Below, one piece after another: positions 1 to 11,314 of a stretch of DNA of 64,000 nt (positions are counted from its first letter, which is position 1; each line of letters begins with the position of its first letter). The position numbers were made by a program, and so were the translations under genes. This DNA comes from Bdellovibrio sp. BCCA (GTDB taxonomy: Bacteria > Bdellovibrionota > Bdellovibrionia > Bdellovibrionales > Bdellovibrionaceae). Location of the stretch: NCBI RefSeq assembly GCF_037996825.1, contig NZ_JBBNAC010000001.1, forward strand, positions 1 to 64,000, read 5' to 3'. The notes below the pieces were generated by a model that saw nothing but the letters and a program-made list of their open reading frames with translations, did not search any database and was not told where the DNA came from.

Positions 1-1419
1 GTGGAATTAAACTCGTCTTTTTGGACACTTATCAAAACTAAGATGAAAAGCAGGAACGATAACAACAAGTTATTGGATACCTGGCTTGATCCGATTGAAT
101 ACGTAAGTACATCGGGTAGCATTGAACGCCCTCGTTTAATACTTGGGGTCCCAAATGCTTTACACCAGTATTTCGTGATCGAGAACCTTCAGGATAAAAT
201 TTATACTGAGATTTCAGATACTTATGGAAAACCATTTGAGGTTGAGTTTAGTATTACGGGGAACAAAGTAAACACCCATATCGAAAGCTCAACGGCTCAA
301 GATGAGACATTAGGTGGTACAGAGATCCTCCAAGCTCAATTAGCTCGTGCTCAGAGTATTCAGACTACTCAACCAAGATCTGGGGGTCCGGATACTCTTA
401 ATTCTGAACTTACTTTTTCGACCTTCGTCGTGGGTAAAAATTCTGAATTTGCTCATGCAGCTTGCTATAACGTAGCAAGAAACCCGGGCGCTGATGATTA
501 CAATCCCCTCTATATATATGGACCGGTTGGGATGGGTAAAACGCATCTTTTGCACGCCGCTGGTAACCATATTCGTGATCAATATCAGCAACTTAGAATT
601 ACATATATTTCAGCTGAACGCTTTATGAATGAATGTATCTCGGCGATTCGTCGTCATGAGATGGATAAGTTCCGCCAAAAATACCGCGAAAACTCCGACA
701 TTCTATTAGTGGATGACGTGCAGTTCATCGCGCGTGGTGAAGCTGTTCAAGAAGAGTTTTTCCACACGATCAATAGTTTCATTGATAGCCGTAAGCAGGT
801 TATCTTGGCGAGTGATCGTATGCCGAAGGATATTCACGGCCTTGAAGATCGCAGTCGTACGCGTTTGGAACGCGGGCTTATTGCAGATATCACAATGCCG
901 GATTTAGAAACGCGTATCGCGATTCTTCGTTATAAGGCCGAGAAATTTAATGTACGTCTTCCAGAAGACGTCGCAAATTACATCGCCAGAATATCCAAAA
1001 GATCGATCAGAGAACTTGAAGGCAACCTTAAGAAGGTGAAGATGTTCTCTGAACTTCAAGGTCTTCCGATTGATTATGAGCTTGTGAAACGCATTCTTTC
1101 GCACCATGAAACTCAATCCACGATTTCTGTGGAAGAGATCATGAAGATCGTTGCTGATCACTATAAAGTACGCGTTTTGGACCTTAAATCCTCTACTCGT
1201 GCGAAGCCGATTGTCGTTCCACGTCAAATTGCGATGTACTTAATTAAGAAGTTTCTCGACAAATCTTTGGTGGATATCGGGAAGGCTTTTGGCGGAAAAG
1301 ATCACACGACGGTGATGAATGCGCTTGAAAGGGTTAAGAATCTACAGGCGACGGATCAAGATATTTCTAAAGATATCGAAGATTTAGAAACAAGGATCCA
1401 CAATATCACAGGTGTGTGA
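1..1419 (+). CDS. dnaA: Chromosomal replication initiator protein DnaA
   Basis: ATP-dependent initiator that binds DnaA boxes at oriC, melts the origin and loads DnaB. The 472-residue product has the usual four-domain layout: an N-terminal interaction domain and linker, the AAA+ core with Walker A GPVGMGKT at residues 174-181 and Walker B ending in DD at 238-239, and a C-terminal helix-turn-helix DNA-binding domain with the signature GGKDHTTVMNA. The window starts on its GTG codon, so the promoter and any upstream boxes are out of view and a start further upstream cannot be excluded. The gene is followed by 242 bp rich in DnaA boxes and then dnaN, the classical bacterial origin order. Confidence 0.98.
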   Translation: MELNSSFWTLIKTKMKSRNDNNKLLDTWLDPIEYVSTSGSIERPRLILGVPNALHQYFVIENLQDKIYTEISDTYGKPFEVEFSITGNKVNTHIESSTAQDETLGGTEILQAQLARAQSIQTTQPRSGGPDTLNSELTFSTFVVGKNSEFAHAACYNVARNPGADDYNPLYIYGPVGMGKTHLLHAAGNHIRDQYQQLRITYISAERFMNECISAIRRHEMDKFRQKYRENSDILLVDDVQFIARGEAVQEEFFHTINSFIDSRKQVILASDRMPKDIHGLEDRSRTRLERGLIADITMPDLETRIAILRYKAEKFNVRLPEDVANYIARISKRSIRELEGNLKKVKMFSELQGLPIDYELVKRILSHHETQSTISVEEIMKIVADHYKVRVLDLKSSTRAKPIVVPRQIAMYLIKKFLDKSLVDIGKAFGGKDHTTVMNALERVKNLQATDQDISKDIEDLETRIHNITGV

Positions 1420-1661
1420 ATGTGGACTGTGGAAAGAGTTGTGGAAGAGTTTGGGGCTCGTAATGTGGATAGAAGTTACCCCCAATTTCGAGGCACTTTC
1501 TGCGAGTTTGTACAGAGTCCTTATCCACAACTGTTTTTTAGTGTTTACAGGTATTTAAGAGATTTGTTAGGTTTTCCACGCCCCTACTACTACTACTAGT
1601 ATTTATATATATAAGTAATAGTTAATAAGAGATGGGTAAGAATCCAAGTAAAGAGGTTTTC
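1420..1661. other. oriC: Chromosomal origin oriC between dnaA and dnaN
   Basis: The gap carries a perfect DnaA box TTATCCACA at 1521-1529, a near-consensus reverse box TGTGGATAG at 1464-1472, further TGTGGA cores at 1421, 1428 and 1440, and TTTTCCACG at 1572-1580. Straight after the last box comes a C run (1581-1584), four TAC triplets (1585-1596; TAG-type DnaA-trios when read on the other strand are GTA/TAG steps) and then an AT-rich tract, 1600-1620. Box, GC cluster, trios and AT-rich duplex is the basal unwinding arrangement known from Bacillus subtilis. In B. bacteriovorus the origin is also placed in the dnaA-dnaN gap. The dnaN promoter must also lie here. Confidence 0.9.
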
Positions 1662-2768
1662 ATGAAACTTGAAATTGATAAGAGAGATTTATTAAGCCTT
1701 ATCGGAAAAACTCAGAACATTGTTGAGAAGCGCAACACAATGCCCATCCTCATCAACGTTCTTTTAGAAGCGGATTCAAACTCTTTAAAAGTTTTTGCAA
1801 CAGATTTGGAAGTCAGTCTTACTGATCAAATCAAAGCACAAGTTCATCAAGCAGGAAAAGTTGCAGTCAGTGCAAAAAGTCTTTTTGATATCGCGAAAGA
1901 ACTTTCTGAAGGTCCAATCACTTTAATCAAAAAAGATAATAACTGGCTTGAGATCAAACAAGGGAAATACACATCAAAGATTGTGGGTATCTCTGCTGAA
2001 GAATATCCAATCTTCCCGACGTACAATTCTCAAGCCTTCATCACGATTTCAGCACAAGTGTTGAAAGAGATGATTGATAAAACAATTTATTCTGTATCGA
2101 ACGATGAAACTCGTTACCACTTAAATGGGGTCTTCTTTGAGTTGAATTCTCAAGGTGGATTTAAAATGGTGGCAACAGACGGTCACCGTATGAGTCTTGT
2201 GAATAAACCTTCTAGCGAAGTGAAAGTGAATGCCACTCAAGGCGTGATCATTCCTCGTAAAGGTCTTCACGAAATTAAGAAAATTCTTGAGAGCATCGAC
2301 GGTTCTGTGGAAATCGCCATTGAAGGTTCTCAATTCGTACTTAAACATTCATCAACAATTTTGATGATTCGTTTGATCGAAGGAAAGTACCCGAATTATC
2401 AACAGTTTATTCCACAGAAGCTGAATCAAAAAGTGATGATCTCTAGAGAAGCGTTTTTGACTTCACTAAAACGTGTATCCCTTTTGGCGAATGCAAAATC
2501 AAAAGCGGTTCTTTTGAATCTTTCAAACGGCCGTATGGAAATTTCTTCGAACAATCCTGAGTTGGGTGATGCGAAAGAAGAAATCGAAGTTGAGTATTCA
2601 GGTAACGAAATCAAAATTGGTTTCAATGCAAAATACATCACTGATATTTTGACGAGCATGAATCAAGAAAAAATTGATTTTGAATTGAACGACCATCTTT
2701 CTCCAGGACTTATGAGACCGCACAACGATGCAAGTTACACTTGCGTTGTGATGCCAATGAGAATCTGA
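1662..2768 (+). CDS. dnaN: DNA polymerase III sliding clamp, beta subunit
   Basis: Ring-shaped processivity factor that tethers the replicative polymerase and repair proteins to DNA. The product of 368 residues matches the usual length and fold, starting MKLEIDKRDLL and ending in the typical VVMPMRI C-terminus. An in-frame ATG at 1632 exists, but its purine stretch touches the codon; the ATG at 1662 has AAAGAGG at proper distance and gives the family's usual N-terminus, so I chose it. It follows oriC and its stop codon overlaps the recF start by one base, so dnaN and recF are translationally coupled. Confidence 0.97.
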   Translation: MKLEIDKRDLLSLIGKTQNIVEKRNTMPILINVLLEADSNSLKVFATDLEVSLTDQIKAQVHQAGKVAVSAKSLFDIAKELSEGPITLIKKDNNWLEIKQGKYTSKIVGISAEEYPIFPTYNSQAFITISAQVLKEMIDKTIYSVSNDETRYHLNGVFFELNSQGGFKMVATDGHRMSLVNKPSSEVKVNATQGVIIPRKGLHEIKKILESIDGSVEIAIEGSQFVLKHSSTILMIRLIEGKYPNYQQFIPQKLNQKVMISREAFLTSLKRVSLLANAKSKAVLLNLSNGRMEISSNNPELGDAKEEIEVEYSGNEIKIGFNAKYITDILTSMNQEKIDFELNDHLSPGLMRPHNDASYTCVVMPMRI

Positions 2769-3892
2769 TGATCTTTGAAAGACTTCGTCTTGTTAATTTT
2801 CGAAATTATCGGGACGTCGTCATTCCCTTCTCTCCGCGAGTGAATGTTTTCGTCGGAGAGAACGGCCAAGGTAAAACAAATCTCCTTGAAGCCATGTATC
2901 TGATCTCTCAAGGAGATTCTTTTCGCTACTCTGACAATCGCACTCTGATCAATTCCAATAATCAAGAAGCGCTTATCCAAGCTTTGATTAGTCAAAATGA
3001 TCTTCACTACAAATTAAAACTAGGTCTTTCAAAAAGTCGCAAAGTTCTTACGCTTAATGAAAAACGTGTGAGCTCTACAGACATTCGAAAAATATTTGCG
3101 AGTGTAGTATTCAGTCCCGAAAGTCTTTCTTCGATCAAAGAAGGCGCGGATCATCGCCGTGAACTTGTGGATGAATTGCTGATTACTTTTGATCGGAAAA
3201 ATGCGGATTTGATCGCGGATTATAGGAAATCTCTAAAAACGCGTAACAAGATCCTTAAAAACTATTTGGAAGGTCTGAACGACAAAGTAGTCACGGAAAA
3301 CCTTTTGGAGGCTCTAAACCCCCAATTCTTGCGTTTAGGAGCCGATTTAGCGTACGCCCGCATCACCGCTTTGGCTGGGCTTTCCAAAGAGTTTAATAAT
3401 GCCATGCAATACATTTCTGGCAATTCGTCTGTGGATATCTCCGTGGAATATGTGATTTCTGATCAGAATGCGGTGAAATTTTCGCGAGAAGAAGTCTATT
3501 TTGCACTTCAAAAACGTGTTCAAGAACTGCATGATGCGGAGCTCTCTTCAGGTTCCAGTCTAGTGGGTCCTCATAAGCACGATATTGTGTTTCTATATGG
3601 GCAAAAAGACTCAAGATTTTATTGTAGCCAAGGGCAGCAAAGAGCCATCATATTGTCTTTCAAAATGGCCCAAATAATGTATCATAGGAAGGCTCACGGA
3701 ACCTATCCCGTGCTGATGCTAGATGATGTTTTATCTGAGCTTGATAAAGCCAAAAGAGATGCCTTGATTACGTTCTTACACGAGATCAATACGCAGATTT
3801 TTGTGACAACCACAGATTTTACATTGCCTGAGTCTTTCAGCCTCGATCAGCTTTCCGTGTTGCGCATTAAGGATGGTCACATCCTTGATTAA
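2768..3892 (+). CDS. recF: DNA replication and repair protein RecF
   Basis: SMC-like ATPase that helps load RecA at gapped DNA in the RecFOR pathway. The 374-residue product begins MIFERLRLVNFRNYRD and carries Walker A GENGQGKTN near residue 33, an ABC-type signature around SSGSSLVGPHKHD, and Walker B LMLDDVLSELD near the C-terminus, all in the right order. The ATG at 2768 shares its first base with the dnaN TGA. An in-frame start 27 bases upstream exists, but it would lie inside dnaN and add residues unlike the family. A 48-bp gap separates it from gyrB. Confidence 0.96.
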   Translation: MIFERLRLVNFRNYRDVVIPFSPRVNVFVGENGQGKTNLLEAMYLISQGDSFRYSDNRTLINSNNQEALIQALISQNDLHYKLKLGLSKSRKVLTLNEKRVSSTDIRKIFASVVFSPESLSSIKEGADHRRELVDELLITFDRKNADLIADYRKSLKTRNKILKNYLEGLNDKVVTENLLEALNPQFLRLGADLAYARITALAGLSKEFNNAMQYISGNSSVDISVEYVISDQNAVKFSREEVYFALQKRVQELHDAELSSGSSLVGPHKHDIVFLYGQKDSRFYCSQGQQRAIILSFKMAQIMYHRKAHGTYPVLMLDDVLSELDKAKRDALITFLHEINTQIFVTTTDFTLPESFSLDQLSVLRIKDGHILD

Positions 3893-3913
3893 CGCAGTTT
3901 TAGTTTTCGCTAA

Positions 3914-6358
<2,445 letters not shown>

Positions 6359-6385
6359 TTTTTAGTTTTAAGTTGGTGAGTTATT

Positions 6386-8878
6386 ATGGAAAATAATCAA
6401 GATGAAAAGGGTGTAACCCGCGTCGATATTAGCAAGGAAATGCGTGGAGCCTACCTTCAATATTCGATGTCCGTGATCGTAGGCCGTGCTCTTCCAGACG
6501 TGCGTGATGGTTTAAAACCCGTGCACCGTCGTGTTCTTTTCGCACAAAATGAAATGAACAACCGCCATAACAGACCGTACTTGAAGTCGGCTCGTGTGGT
6601 CGGGGACGTAATCGGTAAATACCATCCTCACGGTGACGCTTCTGTATACGATACGATGGTTCGTATGGCGCAAGATTTCTCTTTGCGCTACCCGCTTGAG
6701 GATGGCCAAGGAAACTTCGGTTCTATCGACGGTGATAATCCGGCAGCCATGCGTTACACGGAAATCCGTTTAACAAATTTGGCTGAAGAACTTCTGAACG
6801 ATCTTGAAAAAGAAACCGTTTCATTTGGTCCGAACTACGATGACTCTCTTCAAATTCCAACAGTTCTTCCTGCGAAATTCCCGAATCTTTTGGTGAATGG
6901 TTCTGCGGGTATCGCCGTTGGTATGGCGACAAATATTCCGCCGCACAACTTGGGCGAAGTGATCGATGGCTGCGTGCACTTGATCAACAACCCTGACTGT
7001 CAGCTTGAAGATCTCATGCAACATATCAAGGGCCCTGACTTCCCGTCTTACGGTGTGATCGCAGGTCGCGAAGGTATCTTGCAAGCTTACAAAAAAGGCC
7101 GCGGTATTATTTCTTTGAAAGCCGTTGCTGAAATTGTTCAAGTGAAAGACCGTGAAGAAATCATCGTTACGGAAATTCCGTATCAGGTGAATAAAGCGAA
7201 ATTGATCGAATCGATTGCGGACCTTGTTCGTGATAAACAAATCGAAGGTATCTCTGATATCCGCGATGAGTCTTCACGTGAAGGTATGCGTATCGTGATC
7301 CAACTAAAACGCGGTGAAAATGCCAGCGTGATTTTGAATCGCCTTTACAAGTTCACTCAAATGCAAACGTCTCTTGGTATCATCATGCTTGCGCTTGATG
7401 CGAAAAATCAACCGGTGACATTTGATTTGAAAGGCATGCTTGAAGCTTTCGTGGATCACCGTCGTGACGTTGTTACGAAACGTTGTATCTTCGAACTTAA
7501 GAAAGCCCAAGAGCGCGCACACATCTTGGAAGGTTTAAAAAAAGCTCTCGATCATATCGAAGAAGTTATTAAAACAATCCGCGCTTCTAAAGAGGCTAAT
7601 GCCGCTCGCGAAGCCTTGATGTCGAAATTTGAATTCTCTGAAAAACAAGCGATTGCGATCCTCGAAATGCGTTTGCAACGTTTGACAGGTTTAGAACGTG
7701 ATAAAATCATCGCTGAACTTGAAGAACTGATGAAACAAATCGACTGGTTGAAATTCGTTCTTTCGGACGTTCGTGAAATCTACAAAATTATCGTAACTGA
7801 ACTTGAAGATATTAAAAAACGTTACGCAGATCCTCGTCGTACGCAAATCCAAGGCAGCCTTGATGATATCGAAGACGAAGATTTGATTGCTGATGAAGAC
7901 ATGGTTGTGACTGTCACAAACACAGGTCTTATCAAGCGTATGCCAACAGCCGAATACCGCGTGCAAAAACGTGGCGGTAAAGGTCTGAAGGGTATGGAAA
8001 CGAAAGAAGAAGACTATGTAACGGATCTCTTCTCTGCTAGCACGAAAACGATGCTTCTTGTCTTCACGGATAAGGGTAAAGTTTACTGGTGTAAAGTTCA
8101 TAAACTTCCTCTAGGAAGCAGAACTTCGAAAGGGAAATCACTTGCAAACGTGGTTCAACTTTCTAGTGGTGAAAGCGTTCGTGCGATTCTTCCGGTGGAT
8201 GAGTTTAGCGAAAACAAATACGTTGTGATGCTCACTGAAAAAGGGATCATCAAGAAAACGTCTTTGGATTCTTTCGCAAATCCAAGAACCGCAGGTATCA
8301 TCGCATTGACGACAGATCTTGAAGACGGCGTTATCGACGTAAAGATCTCTGACGGCCAAAGCGATATCTTCATAGCAACCAAAGAAGGTATGTCGATTCG
8401 TTTCAACGAAGAAGACGTGCGTGGAATGGGTCGTACGGCTCGCGGCGTGAAAGCTATCACACTTGCGAAAGACGACGTTGTTGTGGCGATGGAAGTTCTT
8501 GAGAAAAACACAAAAGATACTATCTTGATGGTGACTTCAAAAGGTTACGGAAAACGCTCTGAAGTTGAAGAATACCGCATCCAATCTCGTGGTGGTGTGG
8601 GTATCATCACTCAGAAAACGACAGACAAAGTCGGCGTTGTTATCGGAACGAAAAAAGTTTCAGAAAAAATGGAACTGATTCTTTCGACTGATAAAGGACA
8701 AGTGATCCGCATGAAAGTGACGGACATCTCTGTTCTAGGACGTAACACTCAAGGTGTTCGTTTGATCAACATCGATGAAAAAGAAGAAACTGTCACAGGT
8801 GTTGCGGTTGTTGAAGAGGATGAAACTCCTGAAGAGACACCGGCAGCAGCGGCTCCTCCAGCAGGAGTCACTCACTAA
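6386..8878 (+). CDS. gyrA: DNA gyrase subunit A
   Basis: DNA-breaking and rejoining subunit of gyrase. The 830-residue product contains the catalytic tyrosine in AAMRYTE (Y124), the coiled-coil/tower region, and C-terminal beta-pinwheel blades marked by the GyrA box-like QKRGGKGLKGM near residue 530 and repeated blade motifs. The quinolone region reads GKYHPHGDASVYDT: alanine (A85) stands where Escherichia coli has Ser83, while the following acidic position (D89) is kept. The C-terminus ends in an Ala/Pro/Glu-rich tail. The next gene starts one base after the stop codon. Confidence 0.98.
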   Translation: MENNQDEKGVTRVDISKEMRGAYLQYSMSVIVGRALPDVRDGLKPVHRRVLFAQNEMNNRHNRPYLKSARVVGDVIGKYHPHGDASVYDTMVRMAQDFSLRYPLEDGQGNFGSIDGDNPAAMRYTEIRLTNLAEELLNDLEKETVSFGPNYDDSLQIPTVLPAKFPNLLVNGSAGIAVGMATNIPPHNLGEVIDGCVHLINNPDCQLEDLMQHIKGPDFPSYGVIAGREGILQAYKKGRGIISLKAVAEIVQVKDREEIIVTEIPYQVNKAKLIESIADLVRDKQIEGISDIRDESSREGMRIVIQLKRGENASVILNRLYKFTQMQTSLGIIMLALDAKNQPVTFDLKGMLEAFVDHRRDVVTKRCIFELKKAQERAHILEGLKKALDHIEEVIKTIRASKEANAAREALMSKFEFSEKQAIAILEMRLQRLTGLERDKIIAELEELMKQIDWLKFVLSDVREIYKIIVTELEDIKKRYADPRRTQIQGSLDDIEDEDLIADEDMVVTVTNTGLIKRMPTAEYRVQKRGGKGLKGMETKEEDYVTDLFSASTKTMLLVFTDKGKVYWCKVHKLPLGSRTSKGKSLANVVQLSSGESVRAILPVDEFSENKYVVMLTEKGIIKKTSLDSFANPRTAGIIALTTDLEDGVIDVKISDGQSDIFIATKEGMSIRFNEEDVRGMGRTARGVKAITLAKDDVVVAMEVLEKNTKDTILMVTSKGYGKRSEVEEYRIQSRGGVGIITQKTTDKVGVVIGTKKVSEKMELILSTDKGQVIRMKVTDISVLGRNTQGVRLINIDEKEETVTGVAVVEEDETPEETPAAAAPPAGVTH

Positions 8879-8879
8879 G

Positions 8880-9677
8880 ATGATCAGAGTTTTTCTGATT
8901 GCCTTAGTGCTGGCACTCACCGCCTGCTCTTCCCAAGAGGAGGCGGATTATAAGCAAGCACAAAAAGAGATAGCTCAGGAGCACTACCGAATTGCCCTGA
9001 GCTATCTCGATAAAGTCATTAAAAGAAATAATCCCACAAAATATCCTCTGGAAGCGGCTCGCGAAGCTGCAAGGATTTCTTTTTTCGAAATTAAGGATTT
9101 CAATAAGGCGATCGAATATCATCACTTTATTGTTTTGCACTCACTTGATGAAAAAGAGCGTTTAGAATCGCAGAAACAAATCGCAGCGATTTACTTTAAC
9201 AATCTTCAAAACTATCAAGAGTCGATTGTTGAATACAGCAAACTTCAGCAGATGCCTCATACGGATCTTGAAGCCGCTCAATATAAAATGAACGTGGCGC
9301 GTGCTCAGTATTATCAAAATAACTTTTTCCAGGCAGAGTCTGAAATTGATTCACTCTTAAAACTTAAAGGCGATGACAACACTCGTTTTAGTGCGTTGAT
9401 GCTTAAAGGAAATATTCTAGTTGCGCGCAAAGATTTTGCGAAGGCTGCGGATATTTTTAAAGACCTCATTAAAAACTTCCCGGAAAAAGCGATTCAGGAA
9501 AACGTCGCTTTGATTCTGGCTGTTTGTTATGAAGAAAATTTGGATTTCAAAAGTGCGATCGCTGTTTTGGAAGAATACAAAAACAAATACAGCCCGCCCG
9601 AATATATAGAACTTCGTATTAAGCGACTTCAAGAACGTATGAAAAATGCTCCCGGAGCGAAAGGCTTTAGGAAGTAA
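8880..9677 (+). CDS. TPR-like lipoprotein
   Basis: The 265-residue product starts MIRVFLIALVLALTAC, a signal peptide with lipobox LTAC (Cys16), so it is probably a lipidated envelope protein. The mature part is helical with repeated Tyr/Ala/Leu-rich pairs (AIEYHHFIVLHS, YQESIVEYSKL, FAKAADIFKDLIKNFP) typical of tetratricopeptide repeats, as in BamD or CpoB-like proteins; the exact family is not clear to me. A longer reading beginning inside gyrA is open but lacks the signal peptide. Its stop codon overlaps the start of the AtpZ-like gene, so it seems to be part of the gyrA-to-atp transcript. Confidence 0.85.
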   Translation: MIRVFLIALVLALTACSSQEEADYKQAQKEIAQEHYRIALSYLDKVIKRNNPTKYPLEAAREAARISFFEIKDFNKAIEYHHFIVLHSLDEKERLESQKQIAAIYFNNLQNYQESIVEYSKLQQMPHTDLEAAQYKMNVARAQYYQNNFFQAESEIDSLLKLKGDDNTRFSALMLKGNILVARKDFAKAADIFKDLIKNFPEKAIQENVALILAVCYEENLDFKSAIAVLEEYKNKYSPPEYIELRIKRLQERMKNAPGAKGFRK

Positions 9678-9910
9678 TGAAAAAGTATATAATTTTTGCA
9701 TCCATCGGCTTTGAACTTGTCGGTTTGATCTTAGGGTGTTTTTACCTAGGGCAATTCCTTGATCAAAAATATCAAACGAAAGGTCTCATCTTTGTGGGGC
9801 TGACGTTTGCGGCTTTGATCGGATGGCTGTGGAGAGTGATTTGGCTTCTTCGCAGAATGCAAAAAGAAGACGAAAAAGAAGAAGCGGGCTCTAAAAAATC
9901 CGATCGGTAA
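9677..9910 (+). CDS. AtpZ-like ATP synthase accessory membrane protein
   Basis: Small membrane protein of 77 residues with two hydrophobic helices (about 4-26 and 37-58), a short basic loop (DQKYQTKG), and a charged C-terminal tail. This two-helix layout with GxxxG-like small residues and position directly before atpI and atpB is typical of the AtpZ/AtpI accessory proteins, thought to help assemble the c-ring or act with AtpI in ion uptake. The start codon overlaps the stop of the lipoprotein gene by one base. Function is inferred from shape and neighbours; the sequence itself is short. Confidence 0.72.
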   Translation: MKKYIIFASIGFELVGLILGCFYLGQFLDQKYQTKGLIFVGLTFAALIGWLWRVIWLLRRMQKEDEKEEAGSKKSDR

Positions 9911-9911
9911 A

Positions 9912-10271
9912 ATGAAAATAGTTCTTACAGTTCAAGCTCTCACTACACTCCTGGGTGGCCTCCTTTTGGCTTATTTTTATGCGCCACAGCAGGCTTTTTC
10001 GTTCGTGGCTGGGGCTTTGACGATTCTTTCCAGCTTTTTTCTTCTTGGAATTGGCTTTGGGTGGATCTTTCAGAAGAAACTGATTGCCCTCTCTATCGGA
10101 ATCATTGTATTTAAGTACGCGATTTTAGGGATTATTATCTTTACGCTGGTCAAGCTTTCTTGGTTTAACCCTTTGTGGTTTGCCTTGGGCGTGGCGAGCT
10201 TTATTCTTTCAGCGATTGTGTATGCGCTGAAAGAAGCCTTGAAAAGAGAAGGAAAAGACAATGTCATTTAA
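9912..10271 (+). CDS. atpI: ATP synthase I chain-like protein (AtpI)
   Basis: A 119-residue membrane protein with four hydrophobic segments, matching the AtpI/UncI family that assists assembly of the ATP synthase c-ring. There is little sequence conservation in this family, so the call rests on length, four-helix pattern (residues about 7-25, 31-51, 57-80, 86-108) and the place one base after the AtpZ-like gene and overlapping atpB by 11 bp. The overlap suggests tight translational coupling with atpB. Confidence 0.78.
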   Translation: MKIVLTVQALTTLLGGLLLAYFYAPQQAFSFVAGALTILSSFFLLGIGFGWIFQKKLIALSIGIIVFKYAILGIIIFTLVKLSWFNPLWFALGVASFILSAIVYALKEALKREGKDNVI

Positions 10272-10950
10272 CTGGACACAACTTATTCCAGGAGTAGGTC
10301 ATCACTACGATCACGTTGCAACTTTGGGTATTGCAACTGTTGGTGTATTTGCAATCGGAGCTGCTGCTCGTGCATCTCTTGGTAAAGGTGAAACTGCGGT
10401 TCTTCCTGCTAGCAAATTCTCTCTTCGTGGCATCATGGAAATGCTAACTGAAATGATGGACGGACTTGCAGAGATGGTTATCGGTGAACACGGTAAACAC
10501 TACGTTCCTTTCTTCACTTCTGTTTTCTTCTTTATTCTTTTGAACAACCTAATCGGTATGATTCCAGGAATGACTCCTGCGACTGAAAACATCAACACGA
10601 CATTTGGTTTCGGTTGCTTGATGTTCTTGTTCTACAACTTCCAAGGTATCAAAGAAAACGGGATCGTGGCATACCTTAAGCACTTCATGGGTCCGGTTAT
10701 TTTCCTAGCTCCATTGATGTTCGTGATCGAACTTGTTTCACACTTTGTTCGTCCGTTCTCTTTAGGTCTTCGTCTTGCGAACGTTATGATGGGTGACCAC
10801 ACAGTATTGTCTGTGTTCCTTGATCTCGTTCCAATCGGTGTACCAATTCCATTCTACATGATGGGATTGTTCGTATGCTTTGTTCAGGCTTTTGTATTTA
10901 CATTGCTTTCAATGGTTTATGTGGCATTCGCGATTGCACACGACCACTAA
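10261..10950 (+). CDS. atpB: ATP synthase Fo subunit a
   Basis: Stator subunit that forms the two ion half-channels next to the c-ring. The 229-residue product has five or six hydrophobic helices; the essential arginine lies in RPFSLGLRLANVMMGDH and the last helix carries FVQAFVFTLLSMVYV, both hallmarks. The N-terminal extension MSFNWTQLIPGVGHHYDH fits the periplasmic/N-terminal helix region. It overlaps the AtpI-like gene and precedes atpE by 38 bp. The rest of the ATP synthase (b, delta, F1) is not in the window, so the operon is split. Confidence 0.96.
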   Translation: MSFNWTQLIPGVGHHYDHVATLGIATVGVFAIGAAARASLGKGETAVLPASKFSLRGIMEMLTEMMDGLAEMVIGEHGKHYVPFFTSVFFFILLNNLIGMIPGMTPATENINTTFGFGCLMFLFYNFQGIKENGIVAYLKHFMGPVIFLAPLMFVIELVSHFVRPFSLGLRLANVMMGDHTVLSVFLDLVPIGVPIPFYMMGLFVCFVQAFVFTLLSMVYVAFAIAHDH

Positions 10951-10988
10951 GAAGCAAAATTAACCACTCATATTGAGGAGAAACACAC

Positions 10989-11306
10989 ATGAAAAAAATG
11001 ATCGTTGCAATGGTTGCTTTGTTGGCTTCTGCATCTGCATTCGCACAAGACGCTGCTGCTCCAGCTGTTGAAGCTGCTGCTGCTCACTCTGATAAAGGTT
11101 TGGTAGCTATCGCTGCTGCTATCGCTATCGCTTTGTCTGTATTCGGTGGCGCTATGGCTCAAGGTAAAACTGCTGCTACAGCTCTTGATGGTATCGCTCG
11201 TAACCCAGCAGCTTCTGGTAAGCTTTTGATCCCAATGATCTTGGGTCTTGCACTTATCGAGTCATTGGTTATCTACGCGTTGATCATCGCTCTTCGTTTG
11301 GCTTAG
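10989..11306 (+). CDS. atpE: ATP synthase Fo subunit c with N-terminal signal-like extension
   Basis: Proteolipid that forms the rotating ring of Fo. The 105-residue product is longer than the usual 70-90 because it starts with what looks like a cleavable signal peptide (MKKMIVAMVALLASASAFA, then QDAAAP). Two hairpin helices follow, joined by the polar loop ARNPAASGK. The ion-binding carboxylate is E91 in ALIESLVIY. Q58 in helix 1, S92 and Y96 occupy places that line the sodium site in Ilyobacter tartaricus, though the following threonine is replaced by Leu. Start chosen behind TGAGGAG at 10974-10980. A palindromic element and a terminator follow. Confidence 0.95.
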   Translation: MKKMIVAMVALLASASAFAQDAAAPAVEAAAAHSDKGLVAIAAAIAIALSVFGGAMAQGKTAATALDGIARNPAASGKLLIPMILGLALIESLVIYALIIALRLA

Positions 11307-11314
11307 TCGGTCGT

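Noticed and set aside
1632-1661. Earlier dnaN start at 1632
   Set aside because: It adds ten residues not seen in the family, and its purine stretch abuts the ATG; the ATG at 1662 has a proper ribosome site.
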